A program made the position numbers and the translations under genes. Positions 1 to 9,157 of a stretch of 31,882 nucleotides of DNA are shown in pieces (positions within the stretch are counted from its first letter, which is position 1; the number at the start of each line of letters is the position of its first letter). This DNA comes from Bdellovibrionaceae bacterium UBA2316 (GTDB lineage Bacteria; Bdellovibrionota; Bdellovibrionia; Bdellovibrionales; Bdellovibrionaceae): NCBI GenBank assembly GCA_002345205.1, contig DDVI01000024.1, forward strand, positions 1 through 31,882, written 5' to 3'. The notes under the pieces were generated by a model. The model was not told the origin of the DNA, ran no database searches, and saw nothing but the letters and a program-made list of their open reading frames with translations.

Positions 1-87
1 CCACTCTGAACTTGTTTAACTGCTCGAATACGAAGCTATTCCAATGTATTGTGATCTAATTTTCTTGCATCTTGTCTCATGAAAGAA

Positions 88-2697
88 TCAAATCACAAAC
101 CTTTCAAAATGCCCAAATACTTTCGGCCGGGTTAATATTCGATATGAATCCGCTACAAGACCGATATCAAAAATGAGTTGGCCTGCTGTTACCGTCAAGC
201 CCGACCCACGTAAAGGCACACTCGAAACGCCAGATAATTGGAAAGATCCAGTTGCAAAACTATTTTGAATATCAAAAAAGCTAGTTTTTCCATTGGCATT
301 TCTGAATTGCACAGAGTGAAGAGTTGGCAGACTAACTTTATAGTTCCTACTATCGTCTGCCGTTTGGAAAATGATCTTACCATTATTGTGATTAAAACCA
401 CCATTATTTAATCCGGCGACAACGGTATTAGTGTCAAGGTTAGTAGGGCTAATTACCAAATTTCTTGAGGAGGACGGAGCTCTGAAACTACCCCCTGTGA
501 CGACCAACGACTGAAATATACTATCCTGAGTCGCTGAAGAGTCTTCCGTCATATTAACTGCAGCCATATCGACTTTAACCTGTGGAAACTTACAACCAGA
601 AAATATAGATTTATATTTAGAAGAATTACCAACTATATACACCGGTAAATTACCGCCACCGAAATCTCCGGTACAGTAAAGATGTCCACCTAAGCTAATT
701 TTAGCATTAGTGGTGCCAATATTTAGCAGTGGCGCATCTAAACCAAATTTAGCTCCTGCTAAAGTAAGGTTTCCAGATACAACCAAATTCAGTGATTTGA
801 TAGACCAGAAGCCACCGGTCGATGCCACGGTAAAATTATACAATTCAAATCCAGAAGGCACGGAAATAAACTGATTCAAAGCCTGACCGTTTGGATCGAC
901 TAACATCAATGTACTGTTGTTGTGTACAAAATATGAAGAGTTAGTAACTTTAAATGCTTCAGAGTTAACAGGAGAATTTTTTGTGTTTAGTAAAATTGTT
1001 GAATTCTTTGGGGCGTTAAACAGTCCACCATCAACATAGAATAATTTAAAAATATTCAGATCACCCGATACGTTGCCATCGTTAAACGTACCGCCTGACA
1101 TTTTAAAATAAGATAATGAGTCATTTAAAGTTCCGGCTGAAAATACGAAGCCATTCTGTGAAAACGAACTTGCTTTCAGAAATAGTGATCGCACGGTTGT
1201 ATTCGCGGATAGAGTGGTCACGCAATTTGGTGTGTAGGATTGAGGTAATCCCGCATTTGGGGCATGACACAAATTATCGATGAATACGCGATTTGTATAA
1301 TTCGGTACATCGGCGGCTCCAGAGCAACCAGTTTTAAGGCCGGCTGTTCCGCACCAGTTGTCTTTGTCGCTGAAGTCAGAGCTAACTCGTCCAGTCCACG
1401 AGTAGGGGTACACTATGGCAATCTTAACAGTAATCGGAGCAGAGGTAATTAGGTTTTCGTCTGTAATTTGAATTTGAACGGGAAAGATCCCGGATAGGCT
1501 TGTAGTAGGAGAAACGGTAAGGGCTCGTGTGGTTGAAACGTTGTCCACTGTAACCGCAGAACCAAGTCCCGCCGAATCAGCGATAGTGATGGTAAAAGGA
1601 CCGCTCGAATTGTCATCATACACTAAATCGGAATAGTTGATCACAACGGGTGAAGCCAACGTGTCGGGGTCGGAATTGATATATAGAATTCTTGCATCAT
1701 TCCTGATGGTGGCTGGAGCTTTTGTAGAGAATGCTAAATATTCAATTGAATTTCCAGAATGCAATGAATCCCAGGCAACAACTTTAATATGCAAACTTTC
1801 GGTGTGAGTTAAGTTACACGTAGTTTGCAGCGCAAACAGAGTGCTTGTGCCCGATATACCAATTTGGCTACAAACTACAGTTGTAGCTGTAGGATAGTTT
1901 CTTAACACATACACATCATAAGAGGACGCACCTGTTGCACTTGACCATCCAATAATCAAATCGCCAGTCAGACGTTTTAGTAGATTAGAATATGTGTCAG
2001 CACCACTATTTTTAACTCCGGATATCGTGAACGAAGACAACACATTTCTTGTGACAGTTTGTGAATTTGTTTGATTAGAGTTATTTGCGCCGTCAGCGTG
2101 AGAGGCAGTGAATATCAAACTAGGTCCGTTAAACCCTGGCGATATCAAAAACGAAAGCGACCAAATACCTCCTATGCATTGTGTAGATATTTGGCTATTG
2201 GAATTAATTTCTTTGACGACAACTGGTAAATCATTTTCAGAACAGGTTCCATTTAGAGCGACACTAGAATCAGTTCCCGGTATATTAGTTGGGGATACAA
2301 GGGTTACGGTCGGAGCAACCGTGTCTCTGAAGATTCTGATTTTTTTTGTGGCAATTTTATTTTTTGAATTGTCAAAAGCTTCAACGGAAATGAAATTGTC
2401 GCCTTCTACGAAAGCTTTGGCTGGAATTTCTTTTGCGTACGTGAGATTTTCACACCTGAATTCAAAATTGGTCGGCGCCGTAATAGTTAAGTTTGTATTG
2501 TTTTCGCATAGACCTTTTAATTCAATGACGGAGTTTACAGACGCGGAATTAATTGTCGACAAGTTAGATTCAATGGTTAGAGACTCATCCGGTGAATTTA
2601 AAAAACCAAAGCCAAGCTCGGGTGACATCTTGGTGCAACCAGATGTTAATGTTAGGACTGTAAAGTACAAGAAGATGGTTTTTCCGCTTACATTCAT
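88..2697 (-). CDS. Large Ig-like-domain lipoprotein, probably surface exposed
   Basis: 869 residues. The N-terminus is a lipoprotein signal with lipobox LTSGC, so the mature protein should start at Cys21 and sit in an outer or inner membrane leaflet. Residues about 40-125 and 125-220 look like bacterial Ig-like repeats: the second opens with DTVAPTVTLVSP and both carry cysteine pairs. Residues about 220-430 resemble fibronectin/cadherin-type beta domains. From about 435 (WTGRVSSDFSDKDNWCG) to the end there are short repeating beta-strand turns rich in Ser, Asn and Gly, as in beta-helix surface proteins. No catalytic motif is visible. It stands alone, with no close gene on the same strand and only a weak ribosome site before the ATG. 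A role in adhesion or the cell surface is inferred from architecture only. Confidence 0.8.
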   Translation of the reverse strand: MNVSGKTIFLYFTVLTLTSGCTKMSPELGFGFLNSPDESLTIESNLSTINSASVNSVIELKGLCENNTNLTITAPTNFEFRCENLTYAKEIPAKAFVEGDNFISVEAFDNSKNKIATKKIRIFRDTVAPTVTLVSPTNIPGTDSSVALNGTCSENDLPVVVKEINSNSQISTQCIGGIWSLSFLISPGFNGPSLIFTASHADGANNSNQTNSQTVTRNVLSSFTISGVKNSGADTYSNLLKRLTGDLIIGWSSATGASSYDVYVLRNYPTATTVVCSQIGISGTSTLFALQTTCNLTHTESLHIKVVAWDSLHSGNSIEYLAFSTKAPATIRNDARILYINSDPDTLASPVVINYSDLVYDDNSSGPFTITIADSAGLGSAVTVDNVSTTRALTVSPTTSLSGIFPVQIQITDENLITSAPITVKIAIVYPYSWTGRVSSDFSDKDNWCGTAGLKTGCSGAADVPNYTNRVFIDNLCHAPNAGLPQSYTPNCVTTLSANTTVRSLFLKASSFSQNGFVFSAGTLNDSLSYFKMSGGTFNDGNVSGDLNIFKLFYVDGGLFNAPKNSTILLNTKNSPVNSEAFKVTNSSYFVHNNSTLMLVDPNGQALNQFISVPSGFELYNFTVASTGGFWSIKSLNLVVSGNLTLAGAKFGLDAPLLNIGTTNAKISLGGHLYCTGDFGGGNLPVYIVGNSSKYKSIFSGCKFPQVKVDMAAVNMTEDSSATQDSIFQSLVVTGGSFRAPSSSRNLVISPTNLDTNTVVAGLNNGGFNHNNGKIIFQTADDSRNYKVSLPTLHSVQFRNANGKTSFFDIQNSFATGSFQLSGVSSVPLRGSGLTVTAGQLIFDIGLVADSYRILTRPKVFGHFERFVI

Positions 2698-2815
2698 ATA
2701 TGACCGGGCTTTAATCCAGGTCTTTACTAATCGGGTAATTCCACCTATGACTTAAGTCTTATTTTGATACAGACAAAATTTCTATTCAAATTAGACGTAG
2801 TATGGAACTAGGTAC

Positions 2816-3543
2816 TTATTCTGAGTAAACCCATGGTTCGGCTCCAGATAAAACTTTAACCGCAATAAAATAAAGCTTTCCAGCGATAACGGTGAACTTA
2901 GAAGGATTAGAACTATTCAACCCAGGATTAATGTCAGCGACCAGTTCGGTGCCCAGCAAAGTGCCGTCTGTTCTCCAGAGTTCAGTCCCATGGACACCGT
3001 CATTGGCCTTAAAATATAATTTTCCGTTATAAATACCGAGTGCGACGAAACCAGAATTACCTGAACCAGGGTTTATGTCTTTAACCATCGTTGTGTTAGC
3101 CGATGTACCATCGGTTTTCCAAAGCTCGGCACCAGCCGTTGCGTGATATCGAGTAAAATATAAATAACCGTTGTATTCAAAGCCAGCGGTGTAGCTGACT
3201 CCTACAGTATTTGTCGCTGAATCTACGACATTTGTGCCGCCCGCTGTGCCATCAGTTATCCAAAGCTCACGAACATAAGGGGACGCCGAATTGTTTGAAT
3301 ATTGGAAAAGTGATTTGTTTCCTAATCTTCCAAAATAAGTAATATTAAAATTGTTGCCACTTATTGGTATGTTTTTTAATAAGCTTGTGCCACATATATC
3401 TTTTGTAAATTTAAAACCGGACTTGAGCTTTGGTCACCCTTACCTAAATCCGATTCAAGATTTTTTAACGACGCATTAAACGTACAGGATGAAAGCAATA
3501 TGAAAAACAAAAGGGATGTTATATTCACTCTAAGTGTTTTCAT
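2816..3543 (-). pseudogene. ELWxTDGT-repeat lipoprotein, interrupted by one frameshift
   Basis: The ATG at 3543 opens a good lipoprotein leader (MKTLRVNITSLLFFILLSSC), but this frame stops at a TAA at 3378-3376 after 55 codons. A second frame is open from just after a TGA at 3436-3434 down to the stop at 2816. It encodes four repeats with a period of 47-48 residues: ELWITDGT, ELWKTDGT, ELWRTDGT and a last degenerate AEPW. The two frames overlap only at 3433-3379, so a single one-base change there would join leader and repeats into one protein of about 240 residues. Repeats of this kind occur in secreted proteins of myxobacteria and Bdellovibrio relatives. A recent pseudogene, a sequencing error or translational frameshifting are all possible. 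Calling only the ATG at 3088 would give a leaderless 90-residue fragment. Confidence 0.75.
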
Positions 3544-3653
3544 ATGTCCTCACTGTTAACTTTTCGTCAAAATTACATGTAACTTGAGTTTCAAAGTGAT
3601 AAAAAGTTATACGAATTTCTGATCAATCTGATTGTATCAGAACGAAGCGATTA

Positions 3654-4673
3654 CTATGAATGTTGTTTCAACCAGTGATTTAGAGTTTTTGCGTAGTCAA
3701 AGTTAGCTTGCTCCAAAAGATCGGGAAGGGGAGTATAATCAAGCCTGTTGACGGTGTCGTTGTACTTAACTGGGGCTGCAGATTTTCTCTCTGCGCAGGC
3801 GATAACTTGATGAAAAGGTAATTTGGATTTTATTTTTTTGTAGACCGAACTATCCAGAATGATACAGGTCTGCAAATCACCTAAGTCACTTTCTACAAAA
3901 TACGGAGTCGGTATTTTAAATTCGTTCTTGTATGTAAGGACTTTTTTAGAGAGTTTTAAGTTCTCAAGTGTGACCACAAAAGAAACCTGATTCAATTCTG
4001 CTAATGCAACTAGCGAGTTGTAAATGCCATCACTAGTATCGATTGAAGACTTAAAATATTTTCGAAATGTGTAAATAGTACGCCAGTCAGGAGAGGGGCG
4101 AAATAGGGTTTCAAGGTTTCGTTTGGAACCATTTTTTAGATAATCAAAGGCCAATGCGGGGCCATATCCCAAATTTTGACCAAAAAGTATAACTACATCC
4201 CCTGGTCTGATGCCGATCCTATTTAACGGAGTTAAATCTGACTCGCCGATAATGGTTGTGGTCAGTACGGTTGCATGCGAAGAGCCGGAATCACCACCTA
4301 GCAGAGGCACTCCAAGTTTTTTTAAAGCGCTCGAAAGTGATCTATAGACTTTATCTTTGATGATACCAGTATGAGCTGGCCCCCATTGCGCTGAAACTAG
4401 CATACCGATTGGCTTTGTTCCTGAAGCCGCCAAATCCGATACCGAATTGGCCACGGCCAAATAACCCCAGGTTTCAGGGTGGCGATAAAGTTTCGAATGG
4501 ATTTCGATTGCGACTGAATCTGTGGAGCTAGCCAGAAACAGGTTTTTCTTAATTTTCACGATTTCAGTGTCACTACTATTAAAGCCATTCAACTGCTGTG
4601 AATTGCGAGGACTATGCTGATAGAGTTTTCTAAGGCCTTGGTATTCTGATTTTTGGAAGAATTTTTGGTCCAC
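3654..4673 (-). CDS. ThiL/PurM-fold protein (thiamine-monophosphate kinase-like)
   Basis: 339 residues, close to the usual ThiL length. Family features are visible in order: TDS at residues 51-53 (ThiL has TD here), SDLAASG at 79-85 (ThiL SDIAAMG), GGDSG at 126-130 (ThiL GGDT), and SIDTSDG at about 210 (ThiL IDISDGL). These place it in the AIR-synthase/ThiL ATP-binding superfamily. Two usual ThiL sites differ: the early GDD metal motif reads SSDT (33-36), and the late GGEDYEL loop is replaced by DLGDLQTC. So it may be a divergent ThiL or a paralogue acting on another small molecule. It is monocistronic and no other thiamine gene is in the window. It is divergent from the lipoprotein at 4776. 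Family is fairly sure; substrate is not. Confidence 0.7.
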   Translation of the reverse strand: MDQKFFQKSEYQGLRKLYQHSPRNSQQLNGFNSSDTEIVKIKKNLFLASSTDSVAIEIHSKLYRHPETWGYLAVANSVSDLAASGTKPIGMLVSAQWGPAHTGIIKDKVYRSLSSALKKLGVPLLGGDSGSSHATVLTTTIIGESDLTPLNRIGIRPGDVVILFGQNLGYGPALAFDYLKNGSKRNLETLFRPSPDWRTIYTFRKYFKSSIDTSDGIYNSLVALAELNQVSFVVTLENLKLSKKVLTYKNEFKIPTPYFVESDLGDLQTCIILDSSVYKKIKSKLPFHQVIACAERKSAAPVKYNDTVNRLDYTPLPDLLEQANFDYAKTLNHWLKQHS

Positions 4674-4683
4674 GCGTCTATTT

Positions 4684-4725
4684 TATGGCCATAGCCGATC
4701 GAGCGGTCAACTACGCATATGGCCA
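4684..4725. promoter_or_regulatory. Repeated TATGGCCA sites in a divergent intergenic region
   Basis: Between the divergent ThiL-like gene (start 4673) and the lipoprotein gene (start 4776), the 10-bp palindrome TATGGCCATA lies at 4684-4693. A further copy of TATGGCCA lies at 4718-4725, 34 bp later, about three helical turns. The layout resembles a two-site operator. This is pattern only; no regulator gene is adjacent. Confidence 0.25.
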
Positions 4726-4775
4726 AGTGGTTCTGGTTAGTTGTATCAGCTGCGTGAACCGTTTAGTTTAGGGGC

Positions 4776-5633
4776 ATGAAAACGATCATTTTATTATCTT
4801 TCGTCGTGCTTTTTGTTGGCTGTGTATCTTCATCTAAACGCCAAAATAGTTCGTCTAAAATAGTGACCGCAGATAAGCTACAAAAAGAAAACCTAGCAGT
4901 TGAAAAAGACGTTAAAGCGGCACTGCCAAATGAAGGCCTTAAAGCCTACCAAACAGAAAAGATCGCGTTTTTAAACATTCACGATTTTCCGGACAGCGCT
5001 TTACTTTCGGCAAAGGTAAAAATGAATCCGCCTGATTTGGCCTTAGATGAAGCTAAATCGTTGCAAATGGATCGCTCTGAAATTTTGCGACAAGCTCTAG
5101 TGACTTTTTGTGATGACTGCCAACAATTTGAAGTATTGCTGCCCATAGAAAAACTATCGGAACAACAGTTTAATTTTTTCTTTGATAAAATTTTCTTACG
5201 CCAAGAAGTCAACTTAGATGAAATCAAAGAATTGACGAGTGAACTTGCGGCTTATGATAAATTAGTTTTAATTTTAAGCTCAGAAGACTACGAAAAGAAT
5301 CGCGGATTCAGCAAAGACAACAGCGTAATTGCTATCACGGAAGCCTTCATTAAATCCGAAGTGTATGTTTTTGATTTAAAGAAAAAAACGACGATGGCTC
5401 GTATGAATATTAATTTATCAAATAAAGATTATCTTTTCTATTCTAAGAAAGAAGCTAGCGACAAACAACAGGCGGGAAGTCTAAAGGAAGTTAAAGATAA
5501 TTCGATCAAGACTTTGCTTAACGATTACAGATATGATGAAATTTACCCGTATCCAATTTCATCAGAATCATTGACTCTATTTCACTTTTTCTACAATGAA
5601 TTATGTAAATCTCTTTTTATGGATGCAGGATGA
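4776..5633 (+). CDS. Lipoprotein of unknown function
   Basis: 285 residues. Residues 1-16 are a lipoprotein signal ending in VGC (Cys16), followed by a Ser-rich linker (SSSKRQNSSSK). The rest is charged and probably globular, with a CDDC pair near residue 113. No known domain is recognised. Residues about 60-200 alternate strand and helix, and a stretch near 160 (LVLILSSEDYE) followed by a 'VYVFDLKKKT' strand is reminiscent of proteins that build outer-membrane-associated assemblies, but that is weak. Its ATG is preceded by AGGGGC. The stop codon overlaps the next start as ATGA (5630-5633), so the two genes are translationally coupled and may act together. Confidence 0.75.
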   Translation: MKTIILLSFVVLFVGCVSSSKRQNSSSKIVTADKLQKENLAVEKDVKAALPNEGLKAYQTEKIAFLNIHDFPDSALLSAKVKMNPPDLALDEAKSLQMDRSEILRQALVTFCDDCQQFEVLLPIEKLSEQQFNFFFDKIFLRQEVNLDEIKELTSELAAYDKLVLILSSEDYEKNRGFSKDNSVIAITEAFIKSEVYVFDLKKKTTMARMNINLSNKDYLFYSKKEASDKQQAGSLKEVKDNSIKTLLNDYRYDEIYPYPISSESLTLFHFFYNELCKSLFMDAG

Positions 5634-6268
5634 AAACTTTAGATGATCTTTTAAATGTGGCCGCTGAACGTCGCGATACAGATTGGGAAAACCAGTTTTT
5701 CCATCAATTCACAAGTAGCAACGTAAATATTTTATCACCTGATCCACAGGTGGGTCCAGACAACTGGCCCTATCTGTTAGTCGAATCTGATATGGAAGCT
5801 AAAGAATCGGTACAAAAGATTCTGCACTGGTTGCATGACAAAGGTATCGGTTTGGTTTTAAACCCAACTGAAGAATATCCAGATTATGTTTTCACATACG
5901 GTATGATTTGGCATTTTAAAGAAACTGGTTTGTTCTACAAAACGATCGATCAAATTAAACCCGAAGTTGTGGAGATCAAACAGAACTCTTCCGTGTATTA
6001 TGGTCAGCCTTCAGAATCGTTCCTGCCGGCATACGTTCGCAAAATTTTATTAGAGTTTTTCCGAGATCAAGGTTTGCTCGGTGTAAAGATCAACTTGCTA
6101 TCAGATGATAACAAGAATTTTGACTTATGTTTTTCTTTGGAGTCTTTGGGTAATCCGCCTGTTAAAGAACATCAGGGCATTGCCGAGGCGATCAGTTGGT
6201 TCCTGCCGCCACATTATTCCATCGTATTGATCAGCGAACAGGGGCTTCCTCCGTTCGTGGCTCTATAA
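5630..6268 (+). CDS. Cytoplasmic protein of unknown function, coupled to the lipoprotein
   Basis: 212 residues with no signal peptide or membrane segment. Two similar alpha/beta halves can be guessed. The second (residues about 130-210) runs from LPAYVRKILLEFF through a strand-rich part to HYSIVLI, and loosely resembles the C-terminal half of SseB-like proteins. That resemblance is too weak for a name. The start ATG lies inside the stop of the upstream lipoprotein gene (ATGA overlap), with GCAGG just before it as a ribosome site. It converges on the PilZ-like gene with only 3 bp between the two stops. Confidence 0.7.
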   Translation: MKTLDDLLNVAAERRDTDWENQFFHQFTSSNVNILSPDPQVGPDNWPYLLVESDMEAKESVQKILHWLHDKGIGLVLNPTEEYPDYVFTYGMIWHFKETGLFYKTIDQIKPEVVEIKQNSSVYYGQPSESFLPAYVRKILLEFFRDQGLLGVKINLLSDDNKNFDLCFSLESLGNPPVKEHQGIAEAISWFLPPHYSIVLISEQGLPPFVAL

Positions 6269-6271
6269 ACG

Positions 6272-6718
6272 TTAGTGCGTATCTTTTTCTAGTTCGCCGG
6301 GTTTTGGTAGAAGGTCCATCAGACATTCACGCCAATACTCGGGAGCATCATCGGAATAATCAACTGCTATATGAAAACCTTGTTTGCCTAAAAACTTGGT
6401 GCGTCTGATTTCACCGCTGATTTCCATATTCATGGGCTCTAATTTTAAATAGACTCGATTTCCAATTAATGAATCCAAATTTAAGTTTCCTCTTAATGAT
6501 TGAGGAATTAAATCATCTCTTAATACTGTCAGCAAAAGACCGGTGGATGAGGCTTCTACGATTTGGCAATTCTTTGCGATCTTAGCTAGATCATCAAGTG
6601 AAGCCATGTAAGTGACTTTGATTGGTTCCACTTCTTTGCGCGGAGCCGATCGAGTATTTTTGTAGCCCTTTTTGCTGGCCTTTGGAGTTTTTGCTGCTTT
6701 CTTCGCTTTGTCTTGCAT
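6272..6718 (-). CDS. PilZ-domain-like protein (possible c-di-GMP binder)
   Basis: 148 residues. A Lys/Ala-rich N-terminal tail (1-20) precedes an RxxxR motif (R23, R27 in TRSAPR). About 28 residues later comes E55-A-S-S-T-G60, matching the [D/N]xSxxG motif of PilZ with Glu replacing Asp. The following strands (VYLKLEPMNMEISGEIRRTKFLGKQGFHIAV) fit a PilZ barrel. PilZ domains bind cyclic di-GMP and relay it to motility or other outputs. Whether this one binds depends on tolerance of the Asp-to-Glu change. The gene has a good ribosome site (AGAAGGA) and appears to stand alone. A possible extended -10 element (TGTATAAA) lies about 100 bp upstream. Confidence 0.65.
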   Translation of the reverse strand: MQDKAKKAAKTPKASKKGYKNTRSAPRKEVEPIKVTYMASLDDLAKIAKNCQIVEASSTGLLLTVLRDDLIPQSLRGNLNLDSLIGNRVYLKLEPMNMEISGEIRRTKFLGKQGFHIAVDYSDDAPEYWRECLMDLLPKPGELEKDTH

Positions 6719-6914
6719 TTTTAATCCTTCTTCAGGTGTTGCTGATTAGTATTTCGGATGGCTCTAGACTTAAGTTAAGCGATTTCGATTCAACCAATTC
6801 GATTTGGAAGTTTTAATTTATACAGTGTCAAAATAGTAGACACATTTTGGGCATTATTTTTTAACCTAACATTACGCGTGCAAACTAGTTTTTCACGTCA
6901 GTGTTTCGCTCTGA

Positions 6915-7550
6915 TTAGGCGGTAACTGAAGCTTTCGCAATTGCAAGCTGTACGCTAGCATTTGAAATGCAGACGCCTTGAATGTGCGTCGTGGGTGATT
7001 TTGTATCGACGGCAGAAAACTGAGTGACGTCATAACCATTGATCGGACTTGAAGTCGCTGTGGAAACCGTTTTCACGCATAGATCAGTAATTGCCTTTGG
7101 CTGTACGATAAATGGTATCGCTTTAAATGACGCTTCTTTGATCGACCATAGTAATTGAAAATTAGGACTTAGTTTTAACTCGTCAGGCGTGCAGACACGT
7201 TCAACAATTTTTTGTTGAATACGATCGCGATTTTCATAATCAACGCCCACTGGAGCCGAATCTAATACGAATACGCCGATTTCGTCTGTATGGGATAGCG
7301 AACTATAGTGGTCTTTGCCTGGAACACCGATTTTTTGAGGAACATTTCTTAAATCAAGAGCGTCTTCAAACACGAAATTCTTTTTATCTTTTAGAAAATT
7401 ATAAAGTGATGTGCGTAAATCAAAACGATTCTTAGTTTTCTTTTCGAATGGATCACGAGACCGAGTTTGAAATGGGACGATTTCGATATGGAAGTCTGGT
7501 CCCATTAAGGACGTGGCGAACGCTTGAATATCTACAGAAGCACTATGCAT
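6915..7550 (-). CDS. 4'-phosphopantetheinyl transferase (Sfp/AcpS superfamily)
   Basis: 211 residues. It transfers the phosphopantetheine arm of coenzyme A to a serine of a carrier protein. The superfamily motifs are present: SLSHT at 84-88, GVDYE at 102-106 (Mg-binding D104 and E106; Tyr replaces the usual Ile), and WSIKEA at 135-140 with the catalytic region K138/E139 followed by SFKA. The length is that of the Sfp-like type rather than the short AcpS. It is the last gene of the dnaX-to-nadA run, 16 bp after nadA. No polyketide or nonribosomal synthase is in view, so it most likely serves the fatty-acid carrier protein. The C-terminal 40 residues are Thr/Ser-rich and less conserved. Confidence 0.85.
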   Translation of the reverse strand: MHSASVDIQAFATSLMGPDFHIEIVPFQTRSRDPFEKKTKNRFDLRTSLYNFLKDKKNFVFEDALDLRNVPQKIGVPGKDHYSSLSHTDEIGVFVLDSAPVGVDYENRDRIQQKIVERVCTPDELKLSPNFQLLWSIKEASFKAIPFIVQPKAITDLCVKTVSTATSSPINGYDVTQFSAVDTKSPTTHIQGVCISNASVQLAIAKASVTA

Positions 7551-7566
7551 TTCCTACCCGAACGTA

Positions 7567-8529
7567 TCAGGCAAATACTTTCGGCCATGATACACTTTCA
7601 CCTTGAGCGATTTTCATCATTCGATCAAGTGAAACTTGTGCCTTCATTCGGATGGTTTCATCTACTTTTACTTCGGGTTTTAGTGTCTCTAATGCGTGTT
7701 TGATTTTTTCTAAATCGTTGAGTTTCATAAAAGGACAATCATTACATAGACATCCTTTATCTTCTACGGGTGCTTGTATTAATTCGACATCGGGACGAGC
7801 CTTTTTCATCTGATGAAAAATTCCTGTTTCCGTTGCGACTATAAATTTTTTCTTGGGATTTTTTACAACTTCGTCTAATAAACGCGACGTTGAGCCAATC
7901 ACCTGAGCATATTGCAAAATCGAAGCTTCGCATTCTGGATGAGCAATCACAACTGCATCCGGATGCTGCATAGTTAACTCATGTAAACGACGAGCATTAA
8001 ACAAAACATGAACCTGGCATGAGCCATTCCACATTTCCATTGTCCGGTTCAATTTCTTGCTTAAATAGTTCCCTAAGTGTTGGTCTGGACCAAAAAGTAT
8101 CTTACGATCCTTAGGAATCGAGTTGATAATTTTTTCAGCGTTAGACGAAGTGATGATAACGTCAGAAATCGATTTTACTTCAGCGCTCGAGTTAATATAG
8201 GTAACCGCAATGGCTTCAGGATTAGCCTTTCTCCATGCATAGTATTTATCAAACGGAGAACTATCCACCAACGAACAACCGGCGTTTATATCAGGAACAA
8301 GAACTGTTTTTGTTGGATTTAAAATTTTTACCGATTCAGCCATGAACACAACACCGGCTAGCAAAATGATGTCGGCCTTTTCCTGTTGGCCCTTTTGAGC
8401 CAAGAAATAACTATCGCCTACATGATCCGCCAAATCTTGAATAGCGCCGTCTTCATAGTAGTGCGCTAGAATGGTAACGTTTTTTTTCTTTTTAAGTTCG
8501 CGGATTTCCTGACCTAGATCGTAGCCCAC
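7567..8529 (-). CDS. nadA: Quinolinate synthase
   Basis: 320 residues. It condenses iminoaspartate with dihydroxyacetone phosphate to quinolinate in NAD synthesis, using a [4Fe-4S] cluster. Visible features are LAHYYED (residues 21-27), AGCSLVDS with a cluster cysteine at C85, NGSCQVH and HPECEAS in the middle, and CLCNDCPFM near the C-terminus supplying the last ligand. The start is GTG at 8529, preceded by AAAGGA; the nearby ATG at 8531 is out of frame. It lies 11 bp after mglA and 16 bp before the phosphopantetheinyl transferase gene. Neither nadB nor nadC is in the window. Confidence 0.95.
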   Translation of the reverse strand: MGYDLGQEIRELKKKKNVTILAHYYEDGAIQDLADHVGDSYFLAQKGQQEKADIILLAGVVFMAESVKILNPTKTVLVPDINAGCSLVDSSPFDKYYAWRKANPEAIAVTYINSSAEVKSISDVIITSSNAEKIINSIPKDRKILFGPDQHLGNYLSKKLNRTMEMWNGSCQVHVLFNARRLHELTMQHPDAVVIAHPECEASILQYAQVIGSTSRLLDEVVKNPKKKFIVATETGIFHQMKKARPDVELIQAPVEDKGCLCNDCPFMKLNDLEKIKHALETLKPEVKVDETIRMKAQVSLDRMMKIAQGESVSWPKVFA

Positions 8530-8540
8530 ATTCGGTCCTT

Positions 8541-9134
8541 TTAGAGATTAGCTCCACCTTTAAGAACATTGATAATCGATTTAGAAGCACTACGGAGCGA
8601 TTCTAAAACACCCACGCCATCGTTCGCAATCGCTTCAAATTCAGGGGCATTGTAATGATTCAAAGACGCTCTTAGCTCAGGCAGGGACGCGGCGCTTGGA
8701 AGGTCGCGTTTATTATACTGCATGATCAAAGGAATTTCTTTGATGTCATACCCCTGTTGTTCCAGATTGATCTTTAAATTTTTTAAGGCCTCTAAGTTTT
8801 CATCCATGCGCTCGATTTGTGAATCGGCGACAAAGACAACTCCATCTAAACCCTTTAAAATCAATCGTCTTGAATTATCGTAAACAACTTGGCCTGGCAC
8901 TGTATATAAGTGAAAGCGAGTTTTAAAACCACGAATTTCACCGATATTCATTGGAAGAAAGTCAAAAAACAAAGTTCGTTCTGTTTCTGTGCTTAGATTC
9001 ATTAATTTTGATTTTTGATCCGGATTGGTTTCTTTATAAACCCATTGCAAGTTCGTGGTCTTGCCGCCCAAAGAAGGACCATAGTAAACGATCTTACAGT
9101 GGATTTCTTTTGCGTTGTAGTTGATAAAAGACAT
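8541..9134 (-). CDS. mglA: MglA-like small Ras-family GTPase
   Basis: 197 residues, typical of MglA. The P-loop GPSLGGKT spans 19-26. The switch-2 region reads TVPGQ (78-82) in place of the eukaryotic DxxGQ, as in MglA. The base-specificity motif is NKRD (141-144). In Myxococcus and Bdellovibrio, MglA sets cell polarity and is required for gliding and for prey invasion respectively. The partner GAP (MglB) is not in this window. The ribosome site GGAG lies 5 bases before the ATG. It sits 23 bp after recR and 11 bp before nadA, in an operon of replication and repair genes. Confidence 0.9.
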   Translation of the reverse strand: MSFINYNAKEIHCKIVYYGPSLGGKTTNLQWVYKETNPDQKSKLMNLSTETERTLFFDFLPMNIGEIRGFKTRFHLYTVPGQVVYDNSRRLILKGLDGVVFVADSQIERMDENLEALKNLKINLEQQGYDIKEIPLIMQYNKRDLPSAASLPELRASLNHYNAPEFEAIANDGVGVLESLRSASKSIINVLKGGANL

Positions 9135-9157
9135 TCAGGCTCCGTCCGTGTGAGATC

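Noticed and set aside
2108..2755. 215-codon plus-strand frame
   Set aside because: It lies opposite the large lipoprotein gene, whose signal peptide and domains are convincing; no ribosome site or family.
4232..4239. GCCGATAA, a sigma-28 -10 match
   Set aside because: Inside the ThiL-like gene, with no -35 at 11 bp and no gene downstream on that strand.
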